64,000 bases of DNA from NCBI GenBank assembly GCA_016707785.1, contig JADJGZ010000053.1, positions 40,074 to 104,073 on the forward strand, given 5' to 3'. Origin of the DNA: Bacteroidales bacterium. Its GTDB lineage: Bacteria > Bacteroidota > Bacteroidia > Bacteroidales > UBA4417. Position 1 is the stretch's first letter, and each line of letters starts with the position of its first letter. Under the pieces are notes generated by a model, which ran no database searches, had not been told where the DNA came from, and was given only the letters and a program-made list of their open reading frames with translations. This document shows positions 7,547 through 16,598 of this stretch, piece by piece. A program made the position numbers and the translations under genes.

Positions 7547-8254
7547 ATGGAAGATAATCAAGTAATCGCAATGCCAAGAATCGGTGATGCCGCTCCTGCA
7601 TTCAAGGCAGTAACAACCCAGGGAAATATCAATTTTCCTGAAGACTATAAAGGGAATTGGGTTATCCTTTTCAGCCACCCGGCCGATTTTACCCCGGTAT
7701 GTACATCTGAATTTATGACTTTCGCAAGTATGGAGTCAAAATTCGAAGAAGCTAACTGCAAACTGGTCGGCCTTTCGGTTGACGGGCTCTATAGCCACAT
7801 TGCGTGGCTTAGAACCATAAAGGAAAAAATTGAGTACAAAGGAATGAAGGATGTAGAAGTGAAATTCCCCCTGATAGAGGATATCACTATGGAAGTTGCT
7901 AAAAAATATGGCATGATCCAACCGGGTGAAAGCAATACCAAAGCTGTCCGCGCAGTTTTCTTTATTGATCCCAAGGGAATAATCAGGGCTATTATTTATT
8001 ACCCGCTAAGCCTTGGACGTAACTTCGATGAACTATACAGAGCCCTGGTTGCCATGCAAACTGCTGATGCATTTTCAATTGCAACGCCTGCCGACTGGTA
8101 TCCCGGAGATGATGTAATTGTTCCACCCGCAGGATCTTGTGGTACAGCTAAAGACAGAATGGATGGAAAAGAAGATATGAAGTGTTATGACTGGTTCTTC
8201 TGTACCAAAAAAATCGATAAAAACACTGTCCTCAATACGATACTGAAAAAGTAA
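7547..8254 (+). CDS. Peroxiredoxin (Prx6 subfamily, archaeal-like, with C-terminal cysteines)
   Basis: This 235-residue thiol peroxidase reduces hydrogen peroxide and organic peroxides. The peroxidatic cysteine is C52 in HPADFTPVCTSEF, the AhpC/Prx1/Prx6 signature. The C-terminal half has the extended Prx6 domain, and the tail CYDWFFC resembles the CxDWWFC resolving pair of archaeal Prx6 enzymes. A third cysteine lies in GSCGTAKD. I chose the ATG at 7547 because it is preceded by an A-rich stretch after the ferritin stop. An upstream in-frame start at 7493 would overlap the ferritin gene and add residues unlike the family. It is probably co-transcribed with perR and the ferritin gene, and a hairpin terminator follows. 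Confidence 0.92.
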   Translation: MEDNQVIAMPRIGDAAPAFKAVTTQGNINFPEDYKGNWVILFSHPADFTPVCTSEFMTFASMESKFEEANCKLVGLSVDGLYSHIAWLRTIKEKIEYKGMKDVEVKFPLIEDITMEVAKKYGMIQPGESNTKAVRAVFFIDPKGIIRAIIYYPLSLGRNFDELYRALVAMQTADAFSIATPADWYPGDDVIVPPAGSCGTAKDRMDGKEDMKCYDWFFCTKKIDKNTVLNTILKK

Positions 8255-8281
8255 AATGTAATAAATCGCCAGATTATTCTT

Positions 8282-8320
8282 CACCCTGCCATTGTAATTT
8301 AGTGACAGGGTGTTGTTTTT
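8282..8320 (+). terminator. Rho-independent terminator after peroxiredoxin
   Basis: CACCCTG (8282-8288) pairs with CAGGGTG (8306-8312) around a 17-base loop, followed by TTGTTTTTA. It lies 28 bases after the peroxiredoxin stop. Confidence 0.65.
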
Positions 8321-8510
8321 ACAGCCCCTCAGTACCATCATTCCTGCTTACCAGGAAATAGATAAACCATATTAGCCAATCTTAAACTATTTTTGATGGC
8401 AGGAATTCGCAAGTACTCAGATCGGCCAAAAGAATTTCTCACAAATTTATTATCAGCATCAAATCCATATAAACATGTTTCCGACAAAGAAAACATATAT
8501 ACAACCAGAC

Positions 8511-8624
8511 ATGAAAATGTCGGATTTGATTATTGAAAATCCATCCTTATTACTAATGATGGAACACTTCGGTATCGGTTCATTGGTGCAAGAAAAGAAT
8601 GTAGCTGAATTATGTTCAGGATGA
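8511..8624 (+). pseudogene. Short remnant resembling an N-terminal ScdA_N/DUF1858-like segment
   Basis: A 37-codon open frame starts at ATG 8511 and reads MKMSDLIIENPSLLLMMEHF, then continues to a stop at 8622. The pattern (MSDLI.ENP..L..ME.FGI....EKNVAELC) resembles from memory the small N-terminal domain found ahead of hemerythrin-like and iron-sulphur repair proteins. The family's later part is missing and the frame stops in mid-domain. I read it as the 5' end of a deleted gene, but a short genuine peptide is possible. Confidence 0.35.
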
Positions 8625-8712
8625 AAGACACCCCGATGATGCTGCCTTTATGAATGCACCTGTCTATGGCACAATGTTTTATGGAGGCCTATCGATCAAT
8701 ATTCACCATTGA
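8620..8712 (+). pseudogene. Possible 3' remnant of an outer-membrane receptor gene
   Basis: In another frame, 8620-8709 encodes about 30 residues ending NAPVYGTMFYGGLSINIHH before a TGA. The spacing of aromatic and glycine residues resembles the last beta-strand of TonB-dependent receptors. It has no start codon context and directly abuts the asparaginase stop (8716). Together with the preceding fragment it may be what is left after an internal deletion. The evidence is weak because the fragment is so short. Confidence 0.25.
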
Positions 8713-8715
8713 TCA

Positions 8716-9738
8716 TTAAATAGTCAGCTCCCCTCTGAGCGGCGTCTGCAGGAGTTGCCTCAGTTCATCACCCCTATAGCCTTGTCCCAGAAGGTACATT
8801 AGTTTTGCAGTTGCTGCTTCAGTCGTGATATCGTATCCACCAACCAGCCCGATTTGTCCAAGAACTACACTGGTTTCATACTTACCCATGTCAACAGAGC
8901 CACCCTTACATTGTGTAACATTATAAATGATGATCCCTTTTTCGATTGCATTTTTCAGGGATTGGATAAACCATTCATCAGTAGGAGCATTGCCGGCACC
9001 ATAGGTCTCAAGGATCACTCCTTTTAATCCGGGGATGTTTAAGATACTACAGACAATAGGTTCAGTAATTCCGGGGAAAAGTTTAAGGATGGCAATATTT
9101 GTATCGAGCTCTGTCCTCACTTTGAGGTTACGAAAATTAGGCTTAAGTATCACATTATGATTATACCTGACATACACGCCCACTTCAGCTAAGGCAGGGT
9201 AGTTCCCGGAGAGGAAGGCATTGAAATTTTCCGCATTGAACTTATTTGTCCTGTTTCCCCGCATAAGCTTGTTTTCAAAGTAGATAGCTACTTCAGGAAC
9301 CACGGGAGTGTTATCAACATAAGCCGCGGCAATTTCAACGGCATTGATAAAGTTATCGCGACCATCAGTCCTTACAACCCCCATCGGTAATTGGGAACCC
9401 GTAAAAATGACAGGTTTATTGAGGTTTTCCAGCATAAAACTCAGCATTGAAGCGGAATAAGCCATGGTATCAGTCCCGTGGAGCACAACAAATCCATCGT
9501 AATCGTTATAATTACTCTCAATAGTTTGCGCCAGTTTCACCCAGAATGAAGGTGACACATTGGAGGAATCGATGAGAGGGTCGAAAGTAATACCACTGAT
9601 TTTGTAATCGAAATTTTCGAGTACAGGCATCATCTTATAGATATTTTCGAAAGCAAAGGGATGCAGTGCCCCTGTGGCTTTATCCTTTACCATTCCGATG
9701 GTACCACCGGTGTATATGACTAATATTGAGGTTGACAT
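8716..9738 (-). CDS. ansA: Type I L-asparaginase
   Basis: This 340-residue enzyme hydrolyses L-asparagine to aspartate and ammonia. Both catalytic threonine motifs are present: IYTGGTIGM (nucleophile T14 region, residues 8-16) and VVLHGTDTMAYSA (86-98, with T89 and D90). There is no signal peptide, so it should be cytoplasmic, as for type I enzymes. Length and the C-terminal domain (ILETYGAGNAP, TQCKGGSVDMGKYE) fit the AnsA branch. It stands alone, with a possibly decayed region on one side and a tandem-repeat region upstream. Confidence 0.93.
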   Translation of the reverse strand: MSTSILVIYTGGTIGMVKDKATGALHPFAFENIYKMMPVLENFDYKISGITFDPLIDSSNVSPSFWVKLAQTIESNYNDYDGFVVLHGTDTMAYSASMLSFMLENLNKPVIFTGSQLPMGVVRTDGRDNFINAVEIAAAYVDNTPVVPEVAIYFENKLMRGNRTNKFNAENFNAFLSGNYPALAEVGVYVRYNHNVILKPNFRNLKVRTELDTNIAILKLFPGITEPIVCSILNIPGLKGVILETYGAGNAPTDEWFIQSLKNAIEKGIIIYNVTQCKGGSVDMGKYETSVVLGQIGLVGGYDITTEAATAKLMYLLGQGYRGDELRQLLQTPLRGELTI

Positions 9739-9745
9739 TGTATTG

Positions 9746-10010
9746 CGGATTGCGGATTGCGGATTTGATGATTAGGAGATGTGGAGATTAGGAGATGTGG
9801 AGTGGAGATGTGGAGATTAGGAGATTAGGAGATGTGGAGATTAGGAGATTAGGAGATGTGGAGATGCCTTGAAGGGGTGTCTTTGGCTTGGAGATGTGGA
9901 GATTAGGCGATGTGGAGATTAGGAGATGAGGAGATGTGGAGATTAAGAGATTAGGAGATGCCTTGAAGGGGTGTCTTTGGCTTGGAGACGTGGGGATTAG
10001 TAAATGATTT
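9746..10010 (+). repeat. Purine-rich tandem repeat block (GGAGAT/GATTAGGAGATGTG)
   Basis: Imperfect copies of GATTAGGAGATGTGGA and shorter GGAGAT units fill about 260 bases, opened by three GCGGATT copies. A 30-base spacer starting CCTTGAAGGGGTGTC occurs twice, 94 bases apart (9867 and 9961). There is no credible coding frame. It lies directly upstream of the asparaginase gene, so it could carry that gene's promoter or vary in length by slippage. Confidence 0.85.
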
Positions 10011-10142
10011 TGGATTGGGGATTTGAATTTCTACTTTCCATTTTAAAACCGGGTGCAACTCCAGGCAGCGCCCTGACTGATTTTGCCGACTGTTGGGCAC
10101 CAACTGCCACCTTCCGCTTGCCAGATTATGTATAGAGATCTT

Positions 10143-10206
10143 TTTCATTTTTCATTTTTCATTTTTCATTTTGCATTTTTCATTTTGCATTCAATATTTT
10201 GCATTT
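10143..10206. repeat. Heptad repeat ATTTTTC/ATTTTGC
   Basis: About nine copies of a seven-base unit (ATTTTTC or ATTTTGC) end right at the TatD stop codon. Similar intergenic tracts are common in Bacteroidota. It may act as a loose 3' untranslated region of the leftward TatD gene. Confidence 0.8.
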
Positions 10207-10983
10207 TCATACCAGAGGCAATTTAAACAATTTCCTGGCATTCCCTGTAGTAACATCAGCAACTTCCTGTAATGTATTTCCTGTTATTTCAGCAATTTTA
10301 GAAGCAATAATGGGAATATAGGAAGGTTCATTTCGCTTTCCTCTGAATGGAACCGGAGCAAGGTAAGGGGCATCTGTTTCGAGGATGAGATGATCAAGTC
10401 CTATTTCCTTAACAACTTCCTGCAGTCCGGAATTCTTAAAAGTGATTACACCCCCTATTCCCAGCGTGAAGCCTGCTTCCGTGATCAACCGGGCTTGCTC
10501 AATGTTGCCGGAAAAACAATGAAAAACTCCTTTTAAATCCGGAGCCAGTTCCTTTTGAACAACTGCCCATACTTCATTAAATGAATTACGCATATGAATA
10601 GCCACCGGTAAATGGAATTTTTTTGCCCATTGCAGTTGGGTTCGAAAAGCATCATCCTGTTCTGACTTGTAGGTTTTATCCCAGTAGAGATCAATTCCAA
10701 TTTCACCAATAGCACAAAATCCTCCTTTAGAAAGGGCATCTTCAACCTGGAGTAACTCCTTTTCCATGTTTTCCAAAGTCACCGAGGTAGGATGCAAGCC
10801 GGCCATCGGGAAGCAATGATCTGGAAATTGTCTGGCCAGATCAAGCATCGGAAGCCAGGAACTACTGTCGATATTCGGCAACAGAAATTTGGAAACTCCG
10901 CTTTCAATGGCCTTTTTTATTGTCAAAGGTCTGTCAGCATTGAATTCTTCAAGATAAAGATGGGTATGGGTATCAATAAACAT
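10207..10983 (-). CDS. TatD-family metal-dependent hydrolase
   Basis: This 258-residue TIM-barrel nuclease of the TatD/YcfH family is probably a cytoplasmic 3'-5' DNase acting in DNA repair. Metal ligands are visible: HTH in FIDTHTHLY (residues 5-7), the Glu in IGEIGID, the His in VAIHMRNS, the His in GVFHCFSG and the Asp in LETDAPYL. I chose the ATG at 10983 because MFIDTHTHLY is the normal start of the family. An upstream in-frame ATG at 11106 would add 41 unrelated residues. It is divergent from giant gene A. Confidence 0.92.
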   Translation of the reverse strand: MFIDTHTHLYLEEFNADRPLTIKKAIESGVSKFLLPNIDSSSWLPMLDLARQFPDHCFPMAGLHPTSVTLENMEKELLQVEDALSKGGFCAIGEIGIDLYWDKTYKSEQDDAFRTQLQWAKKFHLPVAIHMRNSFNEVWAVVQKELAPDLKGVFHCFSGNIEQARLITEAGFTLGIGGVITFKNSGLQEVVKEIGLDHLILETDAPYLAPVPFRGKRNEPSYIPIIASKIAEITGNTLQEVADVTTGNARKLFKLPLV

Positions 10984-11386
10984 GATGCAAAAGTAAAGAT
11001 TGTTCTGAATGAGTCTTTCATAGACATGGATATTACATATCAGGGAACGAGCAATTAAAGGATATATGTAGACTAGATATGGACTGAATGCAACGCTCAA
11101 CTTCATCTGCAGATGAAAGAGGTCAAACTGTCAGGGTTAATTCTGCTATCAGGCGGAAATATCCCTGCTTCAACGATTTCCGGCATTATGAATGTCAGAC
11201 ACAAATTCATTTTCTCCATAAAACCTCAATGAATTAGTAAAAATGGATCATGTGGATGATTAGGATGAAGAAAAATGATGAATTCTGATTAAAATAAGAT
11301 CAGCATTCAACTTTCTATATATCACAGGCAAGTCATAATGATTTGCTTCAAAAAAAATTATTGACAGAACACTTAATTTGTTCGTT
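10984..11386. other. Intergenic region between tatD and giant gene A
   Basis: About 400 AT-rich bases between divergent genes. No RNA gene, clear terminator or convincing -33/-7 promoter pair was found. It must hold the promoters of both flanking genes. Confidence 0.6.
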
Positions 11387-14300
11387 ATGAAATCATTTAC
11401 CCAAACAAATGTATTGCTGGCATTACTAATTATGCTTGGCATTGAAGCAGCTTTCGGACAGCAACATGAGAATATTGAAAAGCATGGGAGAAAGGCTCCA
11501 CCTGTTCCTGCTATTCAATCTTTTGTTCTTCCCGGAAGCAATACAGATGCACCGGCAGGTTCCATTTCGGTGGCTGAAAATGCCACTTATAATGCTTATA
11601 CACCAGAGCAATTGGTTCAAAACCTATTGGTGACAGGTTGTTTAACCGCCAGTAATATTAGGTTTGGGTATTATAAAAAGAACAGCAATGGCACCTGGTC
11701 ATGGACCAATCATACCTGGTCAGCTACTCCGGGCGACAGGCAAATGGCCTATTTTAATAAGGCTACATCAACCTTCCCTCTTGATGAGGGCATTATTTTA
11801 ACATCCGGAAAAGCTTCTTCAGCAATGGGGCCAAATAATGCAGGAAATAAATCAGATAAGATGGTCAGCGCTGCTTCTGATCCGGATCTTAATTCAATCA
11901 CAGGCAATACCATGTACGATGCTTCAGTACTGGAGTTCGACTTTGTTCCAGCCGGGAATACTTTAGAATTCACTTACATTTTTACATCAGAAGAATATAT
12001 TGAATATTGTGAAACAGAATTTAATGATGCTTTTGGTTTCTTCCTGAGTGGTCCCGGGATCAATGGAACTTATACCAATAATGCAGTTAACCTGGCTACC
12101 ATCCTCAATAATATCCCGGTAACTATCAATGATATCCATCCTTCTGGCACCAATGTAAATAATGTGAATTTCCCGGCAGAAAATGCGGCTTATTATCTCG
12201 ACAATCCTTCCGGATCAGTTACCATGCAATTTGATGGAAGTACTGTGATATTGACAGCTACTTATCCGGTAGTACCCTGTTCAACATATAAAATTAAGAT
12301 GAGTGTGGCTGATGCATCTGACCAGCAATGGGATGGAGCCGTATTTCTTGGGGCCAGAAGCTTTAATTCAGAGAATATCAACCTGAATAATTACGGGAAT
12401 TTTATTGAAGATGAGAATAATGTGTTTGAAGGTTGCAATAACTTCTTCAGGGTAACCAGGACCAATCCTGATCAATCACAACCCCTTACTGTTAATTTGA
12501 TATTATCCGGAACCTGCACTAATGGTGTGGATATCCAGACAACCGGAAATCTACCATTTCCCTCAACAGTTATCATCCCGGCAAATGCTGCATATGTCGA
12601 CATTCCCTATGTCGCTCCAAATGACGGGATCGCTGATAATGATGAGACTCTAATTGTGCAGGTTATTACCAGTTGCCCTTGTGCAGCCAACCTGATAACA
12701 GTAACCAAGACAATAAATATTTATGAAACGGTTGTGATTCAATCAGTTTCAGCTGTAAATGCCCAATGTAACGGACAAAATAATGGTACTATTACTGTAA
12801 ATGCCACAGGGGGATCAGGAAGTTACCTCTATTCGATAAATAATGGAACAAGCTGGCAGGGTACAAATAATTTTACGGGTTTATCAGCAGGTAATTATAC
12901 GGTCAAGGTCAAAGACCCGGGAAGTTGTTTCGCACCAGTCTCATCACCGGCAACCATAGGAAACCCCGCTCCAATTGCAGCTAATGCCGGTCCTGATGTA
13001 AGTATATGCCAGGGTGAAAGCACACAGCTGAATGGAACAGGTGGTGTGTTGTATAGCTGGAGTCCGGCAACGGGATTGAATTTTACAAATATTGCCAATC
13101 CTATTGCTTCTCCCACCTCAACAACTACCTACACTTTAACTGTAACCAATGCCCTGGGGCAGTGTTCATCAACAGATCAGGTGACAGTTACTATAAGTCC
13201 TGTGGCAATAGCACCCACTTCCATATCTGTTGACCGGAGCATTGGTTGTAATGATGACAATGGAAATATAGTCCTTACTGCCACCGGAGGATCAGGGACC
13301 AGTATAAAGTGGTCAATGGGAAGTTGTGGTTCAGCTGTTATTGGAACCGGGACTCCCCTCACTATTCCTTCGCCCACAGCAACAACAACCTACTATGCAT
13401 GGTGGGAGAACTCCTGCGGATCTTCATCATGCGCTCAAATAACAGTAAATGTGCCGGATCAAATTTCCGTGTCATTATCTGCCGGAACAATAAGTTGTTA
13501 TGGAGGAACCACTGTTCTAACAGCGTCGGCTTCTGGTGGGACGGGCACACTTCAGTATAGTCTAAATGGTGGAACTTATCAATCAGGAAATACTTTTACA
13601 GTCAATGCCTCAGGTTCTCCATATACAGTTACTGTGAAAGATGCAAATAATTGCTTAAAAGCCTCATCTTCATTCACGCTTAATCAACCTTCACAATTGC
13701 AATTCGGAACTGTAAATACTACGAATGTAAGTTGTGTTGGTGCAACAAATGGGCAAATTCAATGCAGTACTTCGGGCGGCACTGGTTCAATAGCTTATGC
13801 AATAAGCCCGAATGCCGGCAATCAGTCACCAACCGGAACTTTTAATAACCTGCCAGCCAACTCTTATCTAATTACTGCTACTGACGCAAATGGCTGCCAA
13901 ACTTCCAATACCTACTTAGTTGGAACAACACCAGATAACACTGCACCTGCCATCGTTACCTGTGCTCCCAACCAATCGGCTTTTGCCAATGCATCCTGCC
14001 AGGCTGCAGTACCCAATTTCACAGCCAGCGTAACAGCAACAGATAATTGCACCGCTACTCCTTCGCTGGTAATCACTCAATCACCCGTAGCCGGAACACT
14101 GGTTTCGACAGGAGTAACCACTGTTACCATCACTGTAACCGATGCTGCAGGGAACTTCAGCACATGTTCGGCCACATTCACCGTTACAGATAATACTGCA
14201 CCAACCATTGTTACCTGTGCACCCAATCAGTCGGCTTTTGCCAATGCATCCTGCCAGGCTGCTGTGCCCAATTTTACAGCCAATGTAACAGCTACCGATA

Positions 14301-14449
14301 ACTGCACAGCTACTCCTTCGCTGGTTATCACTCAATCACCTGCTGCCGGAACACTGGTATCAACAGGGGTAACTACTGTGACCATCACCGTGACAGATGC
14401 TGCCGGGAATTTTAGTACCTGTTCAGCTAACATTTACTGTTACCGATAA
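11387..14449 (+). CDS. Giant gene A, N-terminal segment: signal peptide, choice-of-anchor-L-like domain, SprB-like repeats
   Basis: Starts at ATG 11387; a TTG at 11378 is in frame but only extends the signal peptide. Residues 1-25 (MKSFTQTNVLLALLIMLGIE and on to AAFGQ) are a Sec signal peptide. About 70-320 match the choice-of-anchor L pattern (YTPEQLVQNLL, DEGIILTSG, FDFVPAGNTLEFTYIFTSEEY, NDAFGFFLSGPG). About 330-450 form a beta-rich domain, then SprB-like repeats (NAQCNGQNNGTITVNATGGS and two more) alternate with PKD-like domains (AGPDVSICQGES). HYR units begin near residue 848. The true frame is lost at 14432, where one extra A appears relative to the other copies; residues after that are out of frame. 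Confidence 0.88.
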   Translation: MKSFTQTNVLLALLIMLGIEAAFGQQHENIEKHGRKAPPVPAIQSFVLPGSNTDAPAGSISVAENATYNAYTPEQLVQNLLVTGCLTASNIRFGYYKKNSNGTWSWTNHTWSATPGDRQMAYFNKATSTFPLDEGIILTSGKASSAMGPNNAGNKSDKMVSAASDPDLNSITGNTMYDASVLEFDFVPAGNTLEFTYIFTSEEYIEYCETEFNDAFGFFLSGPGINGTYTNNAVNLATILNNIPVTINDIHPSGTNVNNVNFPAENAAYYLDNPSGSVTMQFDGSTVILTATYPVVPCSTYKIKMSVADASDQQWDGAVFLGARSFNSENINLNNYGNFIEDENNVFEGCNNFFRVTRTNPDQSQPLTVNLILSGTCTNGVDIQTTGNLPFPSTVIIPANAAYVDIPYVAPNDGIADNDETLIVQVITSCPCAANLITVTKTINIYETVVIQSVSAVNAQCNGQNNGTITVNATGGSGSYLYSINNGTSWQGTNNFTGLSAGNYTVKVKDPGSCFAPVSSPATIGNPAPIAANAGPDVSICQGESTQLNGTGGVLYSWSPATGLNFTNIANPIASPTSTTTYTLTVTNALGQCSSTDQVTVTISPVAIAPTSISVDRSIGCNDDNGNIVLTATGGSGTSIKWSMGSCGSAVIGTGTPLTIPSPTATTTYYAWWENSCGSSSCAQITVNVPDQISVSLSAGTISCYGGTTVLTASASGGTGTLQYSLNGGTYQSGNTFTVNASGSPYTVTVKDANNCLKASSSFTLNQPSQLQFGTVNTTNVSCVGATNGQIQCSTSGGTGSIAYAISPNAGNQSPTGTFNNLPANSYLITATDANGCQTSNTYLVGTTPDNTAPAIVTCAPNQSAFANASCQAAVPNFTASVTATDNCTATPSLVITQSPVAGTLVSTGVTTVTITVTDAAGNFSTCSATFTVTDNTAPTIVTCAPNQSAFANASCQAAVPNFTANVTATDNCTATPSLVITQSPAAGTLVSTGVTTVTITVTDAAGNFSTCSANIYCYR

Positions 14450-15575
14450 TACAGCACCCACCATTGTTACCTGTGCACCCAATCAGTCGGCTTTTGCCAA
14501 TGCATCATGCCAGTCTGCTGTGCCCAATTTTACTGCCAATGTAACAGCTACCGATAATTGCACCGCTACTCCTTCGCTGGTTATCACTCAATCACCTGCT
14601 GCAGGAACACTGGTATCAACGGGTGTAACCACTGTGACTATCACAGTGACAGATGCTGCCGGGAATTTCAGTACCTGTTCGGCTAACTTTACTGTAACCG
14701 ATAATATTGCACCTACCATTGTTACCTGTGCACCCAATCAATCAGCTTTTGCCAATGCTTCATGCCAGGCTGCAGTACCTGATTTTACAGCCAATGTAAC
14801 AGCAACAGATAATTGTACTGCTACTCCTTCGCTGGTCATCACACAATCACCAACTGCCGGAACAATGGTATCAACTGGTGTAACCACTGTGACTATCACT
14901 GTAACTGATGCAGCCGGAAACTTCAGTACCTGTTCAGCCAACTTTACTGTTACTGATAATACTAATCCGAACATCGTTACCTGTGCACCCAATCAGTCGG
15001 CTTTTGCCAATGCTTCATGCCAGTCTGCAGTGCCCGATTTTACAGCCAATGTAACAGCTACAGATAATTGCACGGCTACTCCTTCGCTGGTCATCACTCA
15101 ATCACCTGCTGCCGGAACACTGGTATCAACAGGTGTAACCACTGTAACTATCACCGTAACCGATGCTGCCGGAAACTTTAGCACATGTTCAGCTAAATTC
15201 ACCGTTACAGATAATACTGCACCCACCATTGTTACCTGTGCACCCAATCAGTCGGCTTTTGCCAATGCATCATGCCAGTCTGCTGTGCCTAATTTTACTG
15301 CCAATGTAACCGCTAACGATAACTGCACTGCTACTCCTTCACTGGTCATCACTCAATCACCTGCTGCCGGAACACTGGTATCAACAGGTGTAACCACTGT
15401 GACTATCACCGTAACCGATGCTGCAGGGAATTTTAGTACCTGTTCAGCTAACTTTACTGTTACGGATAATATTTCGCCCACAATCGTTACTTGTGCACCC
15501 AATCAGTCGGCTTTTGCCAATGCTTCATGCCAGTCTGCAGTGCCCGATTTTACAGCCAATGTAACAGCTACATGA
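14397..15575 (+). CDS. Giant gene A, HYR array segment 2
   Basis: The in-frame HYR sequence runs from about 14433 to 15572 (four and a half 85-residue units); the residues before 14433 are out of frame. The frame ends at TGA 15573-15575, created by one extra T in GCTACATGATAAT, where every other copy reads GCTACAGATAAT. The segment is not a gene of its own. Confidence 0.7.
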   Translation: MLPGILVPVQLTFTVTDNTAPTIVTCAPNQSAFANASCQSAVPNFTANVTATDNCTATPSLVITQSPAAGTLVSTGVTTVTITVTDAAGNFSTCSANFTVTDNIAPTIVTCAPNQSAFANASCQAAVPDFTANVTATDNCTATPSLVITQSPTAGTMVSTGVTTVTITVTDAAGNFSTCSANFTVTDNTNPNIVTCAPNQSAFANASCQSAVPDFTANVTATDNCTATPSLVITQSPAAGTLVSTGVTTVTITVTDAAGNFSTCSAKFTVTDNTAPTIVTCAPNQSAFANASCQSAVPNFTANVTANDNCTATPSLVITQSPAAGTLVSTGVTTVTITVTDAAGNFSTCSANFTVTDNISPTIVTCAPNQSAFANASCQSAVPDFTANVTAT

Positions 15576-15654
15576 TAATTGCACCGCTACACCTTCACTG
15601 GTCATCACACAATCACCTGCTGCCGGAACACTGGTATCAACAGGTGTAACCACT

Positions 15655-16074
15655 GTGACTATCACTGTAACCGATGCTGCTGGGAATTTCAGTACCTGTT
15701 CAGCTAACTTTACTGTAACTGATAATACTAATCCGACCATCGTTACCTGTGCACCCAATCAGTCGGCTTTTGCCAATGCTTCATGCCAGTCTGCTGTGCC
15801 CGATTTTACAGCCAATGTAACAGCTACAGATAATTGCACTGCTACTCCTTCGCTGGTCATCACACAATCACCTGCTGCCGGAACACTGGTATCAACAGGT
15901 GTAACCACTGTGACTATCACTGTAACCGATGCTGCTGGAAATTTCAGCACCTGTTCAGCTAACTTTACTGTTACAGATAATACATGCCCACAATCGTTAC
16001 CTGTGCACCTAATCAGTCGGCTTTTGCCAATGCTTCATGCCAGGCTGCAGTGCCCGATTTTACTGCCAATGTAA
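15655..16074 (+). CDS. Giant gene A, HYR array segment 3
   Basis: True HYR sequence in this frame runs from about 15574 to 15985. It ends where one base is missing in ACATGCCCACAATC compared with the ATTTCGCCCACAATC of other copies; the last 30 residues are out of frame. Part of gene A, not a separate protein. Confidence 0.65.
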   Translation: MTITVTDAAGNFSTCSANFTVTDNTNPTIVTCAPNQSAFANASCQSAVPDFTANVTATDNCTATPSLVITQSPAAGTLVSTGVTTVTITVTDAAGNFSTCSANFTVTDNTCPQSLPVHLISRLLPMLHARLQCPILLPM

Positions 16075-16598
16075 CCGCTAACGATAATTGTACTGCTACA
16101 CCTTCACTGGTCATCACACAATCACCTGCTGCCGGAACACTGGTATCAACAGGTGTAACCACTGTGACTATCACTGTAACCGATGCTGCCGGAAACTTCA
16201 GTACCTGTTCAGCTAACTTTACAGTTACCGATAATACTGCTCCGACCATCGTTACCTGTGCACCCAATCAATCAGCTTTTGCCAATGCTTCCTGCCAAGC
16301 TGCTGTGCCCGATTTTACAGCCAATGTAACAGCTACAGATAATTGCACCGCCACTCCTTCGCTGGTCATCACTCAATCACCCACAGCAGGAACACTGGTA
16401 TCAACAGGTGTAACTACCGTAACCATCACTGTGACCGATGCTGCAGGGAATTTTAGTACCTGTTCAGCTAACTTTACTGTTACGGATAATATTTCGCCCG
16501 ACAATTGTTACCTGTGCACCCAATCAGTCGGCTTTTGCCAATGCATCCTGCCAGTCTGCGGTGCCCGATTTTACTGCCAATGTAACAGCTACAGATAA
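15984..16598 (+). CDS. Giant gene A, HYR array segment 4
   Basis: Two HYR units in frame from about 15986 to 16499. The frame is lost at an extra G at 16500 (TTCGCCCGACAATTG against TTCGCCCACAATTG elsewhere). Part of gene A. Confidence 0.65.
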   Translation: MPTIVTCAPNQSAFANASCQAAVPDFTANVTANDNCTATPSLVITQSPAAGTLVSTGVTTVTITVTDAAGNFSTCSANFTVTDNTAPTIVTCAPNQSAFANASCQAAVPDFTANVTATDNCTATPSLVITQSPTAGTLVSTGVTTVTITVTDAAGNFSTCSANFTVTDNISPDNCYLCTQSVGFCQCILPVCGARFYCQCNSYR

